64,000 nucleotides of DNA from Rossellomorea aquimaris (GTDB lineage Bacteria > Bacillota > Bacilli > Bacillales > Bacillaceae_B). The stretch spans positions 1 to 64,000 of the forward strand of contig NZ_JAIVAR010000008.1 of assembly GCF_020171925.1 (NCBI RefSeq), written 5' to 3'. Below, in pieces: positions 28,351-37,993 of this stretch; position 1 is the stretch's first letter; each line of letters begins with the position of its first letter. Below the pieces are notes generated by a model, which saw nothing but the letters and a program-made list of their open reading frames with translations, was not told the DNA's origin and made no database searches. Made by a program: the position numbers and the translations under genes.

Positions 28351-29346
28351 TTGGTTAAATTTGATGATAAAGAATTCGACAAAGCGTACGAAGAAGAAAT
28401 AAATAGTGTCAATGAACAACTTAAAAAAGAAATTTTGTTTGCTATGATCGGAGACGTCAATTCTGGCAAGTCTTCAACAATCAACAAACTAATTGGAGAT
28501 GAAGTAGCATCGGTGGGTTCTAAGCCGGGAGAGACTACTAATGTTAAAAAGTATAAATATAAGGATAAAATTATCTTTGCTGATACTCCAGGGTTGAATG
28601 ATATTAATAGAGAAAATTCGGAAGAAACTTTTAAGTTCTTTAAGGAAGCAGATGTAATTTTATTTTTCTTGAACGCGGCTGGAACTGTATTTTCAGAGGG
28701 TGAAAAAAAGTACTTTGAAAAAATAAGTAAGGTTAACAAGGAAATAATTTTTGTATTAAATAAAATAGATGCTGCCGAAGATATACCTAACCTTGTAAAA
28801 TATATTCGAGATAATACAGGCAATAACTATAAAGTTACTCCTATTTCTTCTAAAACAGGCGAGAATATCGATTTATTAAGAAGTACTATCCTAGATATCC
28901 TTATGCTTAAAAAAAAGGATATTTTATTCGCTAAGCATGTTAGAGAAAAATCTTCTATAGCTAATAGGTGGATATTAGGAGCTTCAACTTCTGCTGCAGC
29001 AATAGGAGCATATCCGCTTTTGGAATCAGACACTAAACCTCTAACGGTGATACAGGTGGGGCTCATGGTAAAGTTAGCCGCATTGTATGAGAAACCTATA
29101 ACAAAAGATAGAGCTAAAGAGCTAGTCATAGCAACTATGACTGGAAAAATAGGAAAAAGTATATTTAAGAAAGCTCTTAATAAAATCCCGGGGGCTAAGT
29201 CAGTTCTTGGAGCTGGAGTAGCAGGAAGTGTGACTCTTGGTTTGGGATATGGTATTAAATATGCTTATGAAAATAACATTGAGCTCGATGCTGAACTGTT
29301 AAAATCCCTTTCTAAAGTATTTGAAAAAGAGAATGTTAAAGGGTAA
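28351..29346 (+). CDS. Era-like GTPase with DUF697-type C-terminal domain
   Basis: 331 residues. G1 GDVNSGKSS at 34-42, G3 DTPGL at 78-82, G4 NKID near 140 and G5 SSKTG near 167 give a complete TRAFAC GTPase. The C-terminal half (PLTVIQVGLMVKLAALYEKP, then IPGAKSVLGAGVAGSVTLGLGYG) matches the membrane-associated DUF697/YcjF pattern with two weakly hydrophobic helices. TTG start at 28351 fits GGGAG eight bases upstream. Terminator follows. Such GTPases occur beside phage-defence genes and in membrane remodelling; role here unknown. Confidence 0.83.
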   Translation: MVKFDDKEFDKAYEEEINSVNEQLKKEILFAMIGDVNSGKSSTINKLIGDEVASVGSKPGETTNVKKYKYKDKIIFADTPGLNDINRENSEETFKFFKEADVILFFLNAAGTVFSEGEKKYFEKISKVNKEIIFVLNKIDAAEDIPNLVKYIRDNTGNNYKVTPISSKTGENIDLLRSTILDILMLKKKDILFAKHVREKSSIANRWILGASTSAAAIGAYPLLESDTKPLTVIQVGLMVKLAALYEKPITKDRAKELVIATMTGKIGKSIFKKALNKIPGAKSVLGAGVAGSVTLGLGYGIKYAYENNIELDAELLKSLSKVFEKENVKG

Positions 29347-29350
29347 ACAA

Positions 29351-29386
29351 AATAAGACCTTGGCTGAGGGGCAAGGTCTTATTTTT
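29351..29386 (+). terminator. terminator after the GTPase gene
   Basis: Stem AATAAGACCTTG / CAAGGTCTTATT with 9-nt loop and T run, four bases after the stop codon. Confidence 0.88.
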
Positions 29387-29471
29387 ATATAGTGTAAAGG
29401 TTCAACTAAAAAAATTTAGTGGGCGAATCATATAACGAGTAATATGAGGGGAAAAGGAGGAAAATAACACA

Positions 29472-30017
29472 GTGGTACATTCTCACAATGAAAATAAGCG
29501 GAAAAAACGGACATTTACTAGAGCGGAAATGATCGATTTTACTCGCGGAAAATTAATAGAAGCTAATGAGGGAATTGAATTTGTTACCCAAAAACATAAT
29601 GTACTTACATGTAGATACAGAGGAGAAACGATAAGTGTATATATTAGTTCTTCACGTGATTATTCTACCTTTGATGAAGGGATGGATTATAAGCCTAATC
29701 GGTTAAAAGCATGGAATAAAGGGTCACAAAATATCTTTAAGTCTTATGACTACTATGCTCTTTTAGTAAAGGCGGATGAAAAAACCCAATATGTAACAGA
29801 AAAGAAAGGTAATATAGAGGGGATTTTTGTATCAAGGGAAGAAATGAATTCATGGATGTCAAATAAGGTTAAAGTTCCTTCTGGTATGGTTAATTTTTAT
29901 CTTCATTATTCTCAGTTACCTGATGAAAGTGGAAGTTTTGTGAATGTAATTGATGACAGAGAAGAACTGGCAATATCTTTAAACCCGCTGTATAAAAAAG
30001 GTTGGACGATCAGATGA
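29472..30017 (+). CDS. unknown protein (181 aa)
   Basis: Not recognised. GTG start, with AAAGGAGG about 11 bases upstream. The N-terminus is basic (KRKKRTFTRAEMIDFTRGK), the middle has alternating hydrophobic strands (VLTCRYRGETISVYISSS, YDYYALLVKAD) that recall small nuclease-like or methyl-reader folds but no catalytic set is certain. Free-standing between a terminator and the next gene 240 bp away; no clear motif supports a function. Confidence 0.65.
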   Translation: MVHSHNENKRKKRTFTRAEMIDFTRGKLIEANEGIEFVTQKHNVLTCRYRGETISVYISSSRDYSTFDEGMDYKPNRLKAWNKGSQNIFKSYDYYALLVKADEKTQYVTEKKGNIEGIFVSREEMNSWMSNKVKVPSGMVNFYLHYSQLPDESGSFVNVIDDREELAISLNPLYKKGWTIR

Positions 30018-30257
30018 AAAAGATTCAAAATCAGGTCGATTACTAAATTAATATACTTAGAGCGAGCATCCTCAATTTAAAGAGTCCAGTTGACCATATC
30101 ATTCCCTAACCTTTCTATATTATGCTAACTGGTAAAGTACCTACTCACGTCTTTATCTGTGAGAAAGCAGGACGTCCAAAATGAATATAGAACAAATCTA
30201 GCCCTGGGTCAAAGGGAATAGAGTAAAGTGTTTTTTTCGTTGGGAGGGAGCAAAGCT

Positions 30258-32306
30258 GTGCTTATGACTAAAGGAACATTTGTAAGGTGGAACGCCAGAA
30301 ACAAAAAAAGGTTTATAGAGCTGGGTTATACTTTCACAAAAATGAATGTTTGGTTTCCTGTCAGAGTTGAGCATTTAGCCCAATACTCTGATACACCAGT
30401 TGATGTAATATGTGATTACTGTTTAGAGGAGGGTATAACAGTAAGGAAGAAAAATAGTCTATGGAAACAATATTCGCATTATTTAAAAGAAAGGGAGTTT
30501 GTAAAAAAGGATTGTTGTGATAAATGTAAGTATAAAAAGTTTCGTGATGTTTTGATCTATAAACAACATAGAGGAATGTTAAAAAAAGAAGACAATGGTT
30601 ATTGGACTTTTGATGAAAATCGTAGGAGGGAATTAGAAAAGTATATCCTTAAGTACGGAACCATTTATAGGATGAAAGATAATCCCGAAGGGAAGAAGTT
30701 ACATAGTAATTTAGTAAATAAAAGAGGAAACCCTAGCCCAAAAAGTATTTCTACTATGGCAATTGGTATTGCAATTAAGCATAATCTTGATATTAATTTG
30801 GTGGCACCTCGTAAATCTTCAGATTTTTATCAGGATGAATTTGTGTTTTATGAAGCAATTAAGAAGCTGATGGCAAAGCATAATAATGTTTTCCCAACAA
30901 GTAGTATAATTATGAAAGAATTGAAAGTGGGATACAGAGTATTAGAATATCATGGAGGTATATATGAAATAAAAAGAAGGCTTGGTCTAGATAATAAAGA
31001 GGACTTGCGGGATAACAGTGGATTTTATAATTCAAGTAAGTATGAAGTGTATGTAGCAAACTACTTATTCGAGAATAAGATTCCTTATAAAAGAGAGCAA
31101 TCCCCTTTTCCCAATATGGACTATCGGAGTGATTTTCTTATTCCTATCCCAGGAGAAAGAGAACTACATGTAGAGGTATGGGGATTTGAAAAAGATAACC
31201 TATCCACCCGGGGTGTTGAATATAACGTGACTAGGCTTGAAAAGGAAAGGCTTTATGAAGACTATTTTGAAGGTAAGTATATTAGCATAGAGGGGCCAGA
31301 AACTTTTGAAAAACAAAATTATAGAAGTATACAAGAATCACTATTCGATATCTTTTCTGAATATCATAACCTTCCTTACAAATATATAGAGAAAAGTAAA
31401 TTTATCCCCTCTGGTCTACTTAGTGATGAAGAGTTGTTTTCTAAAGTTATGGAGATTAGCGAGGATCCGGAGTTTCTCCCAAATACGACTACCTTGGTCA
31501 ATAACGGATATCGATCAATTTATTTTGAAATTATACGTCGACATAGTACATATGAAGAATTTGCAGAGATATTTAATATGAAAACACGATTCAAGCCACG
31601 TGGTTACTGGGATGAAGATAAGATACTGGAAAGCTTTTTATACATGCTTAGGGAGTTTGGGTATATTCTGAATAGAGCCGAAATCCAAGCCAAGGTATAT
31701 GATGATAAGCTACAAGAACTAAATAAGCGTATTTCAAAAATAAAATTTATTGACGAGAAATTAAAACTGTTTGATTATTGTGTGCAAAACCAGATCCTTA
31801 TTCCCGATAGGGAAATACTTTGGTTAATTAAAGTAAAACAAAACATTGGCCGAAATATAAAAAATAAGGTTAATGAAGAGCAACGGGCAAGAGTGGCAGA
31901 TATTATAAGAGTTCTAAATATCAATGAGCAAACCCATTTAAATAAAGAAAATATCAAAAAGCAAAATGAAATTAGACAGCTAGCATTTTCAACGTTTGAG
32001 TATATGCTTGAATCTTATAGTCAAATTTTATCCATAAATGACTATAAAGTTGCCAGAGAGAGTGACTTGTTACTTAATGGTACAAATATTTATAAAAGGC
32101 TCAAAAGAAGGGGAATGTCAATAATTGAAACTAAGCTAGACTTCTTTAATCACTGCATTAAAAACAAAATTGATCTACCTTCGACTGAGGTTATATGGAT
32201 AAACAGTATAGCTGATGGTAAAACGAATAATCAAGTTATCCCAACTATTGAAGAATCAAAATATGCTAGGAAAATACAGAAGCTACTTCAAAATTCTATA
32301 GGATAG
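30258..32306 (+). CDS. predicted PD-(D/E)XK nuclease with N-terminal Cys pairs
   Basis: 682 residues from GTG 30258 (GGGAGGGAG eight bases upstream). N-terminal zinc-ribbon-like cysteines: ICDYC (52, 55) and DCCDKC (86, 87, 90). Around residues 270-330 the sequence YRSDFLIPIP, then LHVEVWGF and a Lys/Glu-rich helix ending EKERLYEDYF resembles the D-(x)n-E-x-W/F-G core of Vsr-like or very short PD-(D/E)XK nucleases (Asp292, Glu306). The C-terminal half is helical with two similar stretches near 455-500 and 575-620. Not a named family that I recognise; nuclease prediction is by motif only. Confidence 0.65.
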   Translation: MLMTKGTFVRWNARNKKRFIELGYTFTKMNVWFPVRVEHLAQYSDTPVDVICDYCLEEGITVRKKNSLWKQYSHYLKEREFVKKDCCDKCKYKKFRDVLIYKQHRGMLKKEDNGYWTFDENRRRELEKYILKYGTIYRMKDNPEGKKLHSNLVNKRGNPSPKSISTMAIGIAIKHNLDINLVAPRKSSDFYQDEFVFYEAIKKLMAKHNNVFPTSSIIMKELKVGYRVLEYHGGIYEIKRRLGLDNKEDLRDNSGFYNSSKYEVYVANYLFENKIPYKREQSPFPNMDYRSDFLIPIPGERELHVEVWGFEKDNLSTRGVEYNVTRLEKERLYEDYFEGKYISIEGPETFEKQNYRSIQESLFDIFSEYHNLPYKYIEKSKFIPSGLLSDEELFSKVMEISEDPEFLPNTTTLVNNGYRSIYFEIIRRHSTYEEFAEIFNMKTRFKPRGYWDEDKILESFLYMLREFGYILNRAEIQAKVYDDKLQELNKRISKIKFIDEKLKLFDYCVQNQILIPDREILWLIKVKQNIGRNIKNKVNEEQRARVADIIRVLNINEQTHLNKENIKKQNEIRQLAFSTFEYMLESYSQILSINDYKVARESDLLLNGTNIYKRLKRRGMSIIETKLDFFNHCIKNKIDLPSTEVIWINSIADGKTNNQVIPTIEESKYARKIQKLLQNSIG

Positions 32307-32364
32307 ACAGAACTATAACCATAAAAATGATTGGATAAAACAAACTCTTCAAGGGGGGGAGAAG

Positions 32365-33147
32365 ATGAGTTTAATATCTGGCGGGCAAGCGGGCTTTAAC
32401 TCTGTGATATTCTATAACCGAAGTCATAGAGTAAAGGCAAGTAGAAAGAAAGACGGATGTATCGAGGTGAATGTAGTTTCCACAAATGGAAGTAATGGAA
32501 CAAAAGTGGGGAAGTTATTTGATAAGATTCCTTTCATAAGAGGTATGTGGTTAATGATAGAATTGGTGATATTAAACTGGAGACTCTACCTAATAACTTT
32601 AGTTCTGTTTTTCACCATGTTAATCTTACAGAATGTAACACATGAGACAACTGAGAGAGATACAAGCAGCCTTTTTTATCTTTTTTTTACCCCACCGTAT
32701 CATTTTATTTTCCTTTTGGGAGTTTTAATGTGTGCTTCAATATTTATAAAAATCACTGAAGTGGGAAAATACCATAGTGCAGAACATATGGTGGATAATG
32801 CTTACGAAGACTCACAAGACATATCTTTACAGAATGTTCAAATGTACTCGAGAGTACATAAGCAATGTGGTACGAACCTTCTGGTGTTTATTTTAATCTT
32901 TTATTCTATCTTTTATTATCTGCTGGATAACAAGTTTCTTGGAGGTTTTCTTTCATTCAGTTTTGGTTATGAAGTTTACAAAATTAATCATATGTGGATT
33001 AAAAGAGCACTTACACCGGTATATGCTTTCAGCTATACTTTACAATGGTTCCTTTTTACCTCAAAACCTAATCCAAAGCACCTTGAGGTTTCCATTTCTG
33101 CTTATCAAGAAATGGTTAGTCTTAGTAAAGCAGGAAATGATGAATAA
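32365..33147 (+). CDS. DUF1385 (YqhQ-like) membrane protein
   Basis: 260 residues. N-terminal SGGQAGFNSVIFYNRS corresponds to the GGQAVxEGVMM start of YqhQ/DUF1385 proteins, followed by KIPFIRGMW; then two membrane helices (70-90, 112-130), the central KYHSAEHMVDNAYE (equivalent to HGAEHKxINxYE, residues 136-149), SRVHKQCGTNLLVF, and further hydrophobic segments. Metal-like His/Glu pattern is kept (His137, Glu140, His141). Divergent from chromosomal YqhQ and located on a mobile element. GGGGGGAGA precedes the ATG. Function of the family is unknown. Confidence 0.8.
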   Translation: MSLISGGQAGFNSVIFYNRSHRVKASRKKDGCIEVNVVSTNGSNGTKVGKLFDKIPFIRGMWLMIELVILNWRLYLITLVLFFTMLILQNVTHETTERDTSSLFYLFFTPPYHFIFLLGVLMCASIFIKITEVGKYHSAEHMVDNAYEDSQDISLQNVQMYSRVHKQCGTNLLVFILIFYSIFYYLLDNKFLGGFLSFSFGYEVYKINHMWIKRALTPVYAFSYTLQWFLFTSKPNPKHLEVSISAYQEMVSLSKAGNDE

Positions 33148-33496
33148 GGGAAATTACTAAAATTATAAGGGGGAACGCTCAAAGTCGGGGGTTCCTTTTG
33201 TTGTTTTCTTGAAATTTATTATTTTCTCCAAAATCTTTTAATTCTACCACCTAGGGTTAGTCTTCTTTTTTTTATTTCCCTATTATCATTTCTCTAATTC
33301 CCCTAACTTCTTTTTACTAATATTCCTAAAAAATCCTCCTGAATAATAGGTCTTTATTCATAAGTATTTTATAGTGTTTAGAAAGATATAGTTATGCTGC
33401 CACGGAAAGAAAGAGTAGGGAGGTTAATATCTCTATTTCTAATTTACTTATTTAAATTTCTAAATATTGTATAATAATCAAAAAGGGGGACAGTAA
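33148..33496. other. gene-free T-rich gap before the DUF262 pair
   Basis: A weak hairpin with T tail near 33169-33201 may end the DUF1385 transcript. The rest is pyrimidine-rich. TATAAT at 33470-33475 lies 20 bp before the DUF262 start codon and could be a -10 element, but no good -35 was found. Confidence 0.4.
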
Positions 33497-35149
33497 ATGG
33501 AGCATATTATGTTGAGGTCGGTTAACGAATTAATCGATGTAGGTCATTTTTACATTCCTTCGTATCAACGTGGTTATCGTTGGACAGCTACTCAAGTAGA
33601 AAATTTACTAGACGATTTATACGAGTTTATGGGAAAAAGCTTTGGGGATCCAAAGGCTTTTTATTGCTTACAGCCGTTGGTTGTACGGAAACGTAAGGAT
33701 AGTAGCTATGAAGTAATTGATGGACAACAGCGATTAACTACAATTTCAATTATATTATCTTTCCTAAAGGAAGATTCATATGAATTAGAGTATCAGACAC
33801 GTAAAGGAAGTACGGATTTTTTACGGGGCTTAGGAAGTCAGGAAGAATTAGAAGAAGTCCATAACAATATTGATTTTCACTTTATGCGAGAAGCCTATTC
33901 TACAGTAGTAAGTTGGTTTGAAGGAATTCAAACTAATAGACAAACGGTCAAGAAAAAGTTTTCTATTATGCTTGGAGAACAAGTGAAAGTTATATGGTAT
34001 GAGGTCCATTCTACAACAAAAGAGCGTGAGGTATTTAGTCGACTAAATGTAGGTAAAATCCCATTAACAAGTGCAGAACTCATGAAGGCCAGGTTAATGA
34101 TCGATCTTGATTATAAAGAGCGGGTCGAATTATCGACGCAGTGGGATCATATTGAACGATCTTTACATAGAAATTCATTATGGTATTTTCTTGGTGTGAA
34201 CAAACATTATGAAAATCGAATTGAGTTCTTATTTGACATTATTGCTAATAACACAACAATGACTCAGGCTGATCCCTACTATACATTTTATGAATTACAG
34301 GAGTATAAACCAACAGAAATCTGGAAAGACATCTTGGCTATAATGGCAATACTTGAAGAATGGTTCGAAGATAGAGAGTTATACCATTATATAGGTTATT
34401 TAACAATCAAAGCACCTATCACAAAGTATATTACACTATTTAATAGTGATAAAGTTGCCTCGAAGAAACATTTTAAGGAAATGCTTGGTCAAGAAATCAT
34501 TAAAACCATCCGTGTAGATCGATTAGAAGAGCTTGATTATTATAATAATTATGAGGAAATTAAACAAGTCTTATTACTCTTCAATGTTCTTACTATGCTC
34601 AATCAGCAACAATCAAACAGTATGTTCCCGTTCGATAAGTATCATAGCAATAAAAGTTGGAGTCTAGAGCATATCCATGCTCGAAATACAGAGGGGCTGC
34701 GTACAAAAGCACAATGGTCTGTTTGGATTATTGATGCAATTAATTTCTTGGAAATTCAAAAAGATTATAAGGATTTAGTGATCCGACTAAAAAAAGTCGA
34801 TATAGAAAAACTAACAGAAATTGAATTTGAACAACTATCCCAAACTGTGTTTGAACAACTACGAGGTGAGCTAGCCTACGAAAGTGATGGGATTGAAAAT
34901 TTGGTATTACTAGATCAGGCTACTAACAGTCGCTTAAGCAATCACTTCTATCCTGTAAAATATAAACGTCTAATTAAATATGACCAAGAGGGTTGCTTCG
35001 TACCACTTGCTACACGTAACACATTTATGAAATATTACAGTGCGCAAGTTGATAGCTTTGAGGTCTGGACACAAAGCGACCGTCAAAATTACCTTGCTGC
35101 AATTAAGGGTACGCTTTCCAGATTTGTAAAGGAGGTGGAATCTTTATGA
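33497..35149 (+). CDS. DUF262 protein with DUF1524-like HNH motif (GmrSD-like)
   Basis: 550 residues. N-terminal ParB/sulfiredoxin-like DUF262 domain: YIPSYQRGYRW at 19-29 and the nucleotide-site motif VIDGQQRLTTIS with DGQQR at 75-79. Then EREVFSRLNVGKIPLTSAELMKA (split), and WSLEHIHARN with His392/His394, which resembles the DUF1524 HNH nuclease start. GmrSD and SspE with this architecture restrict modified phage DNA using NTP. GGGGGA precedes the ATG. It overlaps the next gene by four bases. Confidence 0.83.
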   Translation: MEHIMLRSVNELIDVGHFYIPSYQRGYRWTATQVENLLDDLYEFMGKSFGDPKAFYCLQPLVVRKRKDSSYEVIDGQQRLTTISIILSFLKEDSYELEYQTRKGSTDFLRGLGSQEELEEVHNNIDFHFMREAYSTVVSWFEGIQTNRQTVKKKFSIMLGEQVKVIWYEVHSTTKEREVFSRLNVGKIPLTSAELMKARLMIDLDYKERVELSTQWDHIERSLHRNSLWYFLGVNKHYENRIEFLFDIIANNTTMTQADPYYTFYELQEYKPTEIWKDILAIMAILEEWFEDRELYHYIGYLTIKAPITKYITLFNSDKVASKKHFKEMLGQEIIKTIRVDRLEELDYYNNYEEIKQVLLLFNVLTMLNQQQSNSMFPFDKYHSNKSWSLEHIHARNTEGLRTKAQWSVWIIDAINFLEIQKDYKDLVIRLKKVDIEKLTEIEFEQLSQTVFEQLRGELAYESDGIENLVLLDQATNSRLSNHFYPVKYKRLIKYDQEGCFVPLATRNTFMKYYSAQVDSFEVWTQSDRQNYLAAIKGTLSRFVKEVESL

Positions 35150-37275
35150 GATATACTTTTTTGAAGTTATTGGAAGAATACCGAATATGTGTCCCGATAA
35201 TTCAGCGGGATTATGCTCAAGGAAGAAAAGATGAGAAAGCGAAAGATGTTCGCGACAAACTTGTGCCTTCACTTAAAAAAGCACTTCAAGGTGAGCCGCT
35301 AGATTTTGATTTTATATATGGAACTATTAAGGAGAAAAATGATGAAATGGTCCTTTTTCCTTTAGATGGACAACAAAGACTGACAACTTTATTTTTATTG
35401 CATTGGTATTTAAATATAAAGGAGGATGGGAAGTTAGGGGGGCTTTTAAAACGTTTTTCGTATGAAACGCGACTTACAACAAAGGAGTTTATTGATCATT
35501 TAATTGAGAGTAGCATTACGAAAGAAGAATTTTCACAGGGTTTCTTATCTGCGGTAATTCGTAATGAAAAGTGGTTTCGTCACCAATGGAATTTTGATCC
35601 GAATATTAAAGGAATGCTAGAGATGCTTGATAAGATTCATTTGGAGATGAAATTATTCACCCCAAAAGCATTACCAGTTCTTTTAAGTGATGATTGTCCA
35701 ATCACATTTGCATTTATGGACCTTGATGAATACCAATTAGATGAAGAATTATATATTAAGATGAATGCAAGAGGGAGAGCTTTAACCTCGTTTGAGAATT
35801 TTAAAGCACAATTTGAACAATTGCTTGAATCTCTTGGATATGACGAAGAGATAAGTGAGTTTTCATCTAAGCTTGATCAGGATTGGACCAATTTATTATG
35901 GTCACATTTAGGGCCGGAGAAAACAATAGATCGTCCATTTTTAAACATTTTTACTTTTGTATCATCTGTTCTACAAATGAAGAAAGATATCCCTTCGGAT
36001 ATATTTCAAAATAAGCGATATATTGATATGGATGTGCTCAGCGGAATATATAATGAAGAAATCGCAGTGAAGTATCTTTTTGATGTATTAGAAATCTGGT
36101 GTCAAGTTACTGACATAAATGAGTTATTTCTAAATATTGAAAAGGAGACGCCATTATTTATTACAGAACCCAATATCTTCAAAAAGCTGGTCGAAAGCGG
36201 AAATGTTACCCTTCCAGAGCGAATTTATTTTTATACCGTTACACAAGCTCTGCTTCATGGGAAAAAAGAGGAACTACCAGATATCTTACGTATAATTCGA
36301 AATCTCGTTCAACGTGTTCGACAAGAAAGACAAGGCGAATATATCTCTAACTTACGTTATGATGATATTGGAGAAATTTTTAAGGCAGTTGATGTATTGA
36401 TTGAAAGTCATAACAATCCATATACCACATTGCAAGCAAATAAAAAGTTACCTGGTTATACCCGAGACAGTTTTGAGCAGGAACGCTTTAAAGCTCAGTT
36501 AATTAATGAAAAACCAAGTTTAAGGGAAGTCTTATTTAAGCTAGAAGATTTACGGGAGATTTCAGGAAATCTCACCGTTCTACGCGAGCCGTTAAAAAAA
36601 TATGGTGATGACTTATACCCTCTTGTAAAAGAAATGTTAGGGGTAGATCAAGGGCTAATTGCAAGAGCATTGCTAACTTTTGAGGACTATAAGCATCATC
36701 TTGGGTACTCATCGCTTGGGGATTTCTTTAATTGCGAAAGATATTTATATGGTGGGAATTTTCGAAAGTCATTCATATGGACATCCCCCAAACTTCAAAA
36801 AGTTTGGAATGAATTATTGGAACACTATTTTTCAACAAAAAAACAATCAGTACAAGAAACTCTTCAGAAGATAATTGAGACAAATAATACATGGGAAAAA
36901 ACTCATTACGCATACTATTTTGTAAAATATCCCGTTATATTCAATGCCTCACACCTAACTTTTGTTTTTGAACATGAGGATGAGTTTCTGATTGAGAAGC
37001 TGAGCGGTAAAACTGTTCAAGCTATGCATATCAATCCTATTTATGAAGCGGTCATTAATGAAAAGCCACATCTTTGCAATAAAGACAGCAGCCTTGCAAA
37101 ATCAACTGATCGTAGTAAGCTTGTCACTACCTCTGGAAAAATACTGTGGCTTGAAAAAGGTAAGTGGACGACAATTAGTGAACATAAATCTCTACTAGAC
37201 GATACTCTAACCCAACTTCCATTTAATTTAGATCTAGTCGAACAAGGAGTGCGACTTGTAGAGATTCTAAAATAA
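35146..37275 (+). CDS. second DUF262 protein, partner of the preceding gene
   Basis: 709 residues. DUF262 domain with CVPIIQRDYAQGR at 15-27 and PLDGQQRLTTLFLLHWY, DGQQR at 74-78; then LYIKMNARGRALTSFENFKA (split), equivalent to the family's motif after the nucleotide site. No HNH motif was identified in the long C-terminal part, so it may be a recognition or regulatory partner. ATGA overlap with the previous stop shows tight coupling. A two-gene DUF262 unit is less common than single-chain GmrSD; recognised as a likely defence pair, details unknown. Confidence 0.8.
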   Translation: MRYTFLKLLEEYRICVPIIQRDYAQGRKDEKAKDVRDKLVPSLKKALQGEPLDFDFIYGTIKEKNDEMVLFPLDGQQRLTTLFLLHWYLNIKEDGKLGGLLKRFSYETRLTTKEFIDHLIESSITKEEFSQGFLSAVIRNEKWFRHQWNFDPNIKGMLEMLDKIHLEMKLFTPKALPVLLSDDCPITFAFMDLDEYQLDEELYIKMNARGRALTSFENFKAQFEQLLESLGYDEEISEFSSKLDQDWTNLLWSHLGPEKTIDRPFLNIFTFVSSVLQMKKDIPSDIFQNKRYIDMDVLSGIYNEEIAVKYLFDVLEIWCQVTDINELFLNIEKETPLFITEPNIFKKLVESGNVTLPERIYFYTVTQALLHGKKEELPDILRIIRNLVQRVRQERQGEYISNLRYDDIGEIFKAVDVLIESHNNPYTTLQANKKLPGYTRDSFEQERFKAQLINEKPSLREVLFKLEDLREISGNLTVLREPLKKYGDDLYPLVKEMLGVDQGLIARALLTFEDYKHHLGYSSLGDFFNCERYLYGGNFRKSFIWTSPKLQKVWNELLEHYFSTKKQSVQETLQKIIETNNTWEKTHYAYYFVKYPVIFNASHLTFVFEHEDEFLIEKLSGKTVQAMHINPIYEAVINEKPHLCNKDSSLAKSTDRSKLVTTSGKILWLEKGKWTTISEHKSLLDDTLTQLPFNLDLVEQGVRLVEILK

Positions 37276-37358
37276 CTGGAATTTAAGAATAGAAACTAAC
37301 GCAGAGTTAATGTTATTATTATCGAGTTCTTTCTTTAACTACTTCAGTGATTAATGGT

Positions 37359-37377
37359 TGACCACAAGGTGACCACG
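37359..37377 (+). promoter_or_regulatory. putative integrase arm sites, right end
   Basis: TGACCACA at 37359-37366 and TGACCACG at 37370-37377, same orientation and 11 bp apart, about 110 bp before attR. Mirrors the pair inside attL, matching the two-arm layout of a tyrosine integrase attP. Confidence 0.65.
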
Positions 37378-37488
37378 AACTTATTTGAGTGATAGAACTG
37401 AACTGGATTTATCGAACTGTATTTAATTGAAATATGGACATATGCTACAGAAAAAAATAATAAATACTTATAAAAACTGGATTGTATC

Positions 37489-37509
37489 ATGGGCGGCATG
37501 ATGTAATAA
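37489..37509 (+). repeat. right attachment site (attR core)
   Basis: Exact 21-bp copy of the groEL 3' end (11882-11902). To its right lies CTCAAACCC ... GGGTTTTTGAG (37514-37545), an apparent remnant of the original groESL terminator. The rest of 37546-37963 has no gene; weak repeats TTTAAC, TCTAAT and TGTAAT at 37896, 37907 and 37918 are 11 bp apart, a spacing seen in PhoP boxes. Confidence 0.92.
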
Positions 37510-37993
37510 CGCCCTCAAACCCTTGATGTGAATGGGTTTTTGAGTAAGGTGAGAGTGAAATGCAACCATCTTACTACTAATGAGGTGAAAAAGGAGTTTC
37601 TCATGAGTTGACACTTGTGGGAAGCTTCTTTTTTTATATCTGATATCATAAAACGCACCTCTTTTATTAGGATAGGATTGATCTATACCTATTCTTTGTA
37701 ACCTAGAGACTTGTGCCATCTAGACTTTTCAAGGTCCTTAAGTTAATTATTTCTCCCTGCTAGCTCTACTAGCGTTATTTGTTTTCTGTATTTATGTCTA
37801 TTTTCTATTCAATCCCCTTCTTATTACACCCACTATTTTCTTTTCAAGTCATTTCTTTTATAAAGAGACAAATAAATCCGTATTTATTTCTATCCTTTAA
37901 CTTTTCTCTAATTACTTTGTAATAACTCCTTATCATTGACTTGAAATTCTGATAGTAAGATAAATGGTGAATTCACTTAAAGGAGGAATCACC

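Noticed and set aside
37468..37719. 83-aa minus-strand ORF across attR
   Set aside because: Spans the attachment site and terminator remnant; no binding site or recognisable sequence.
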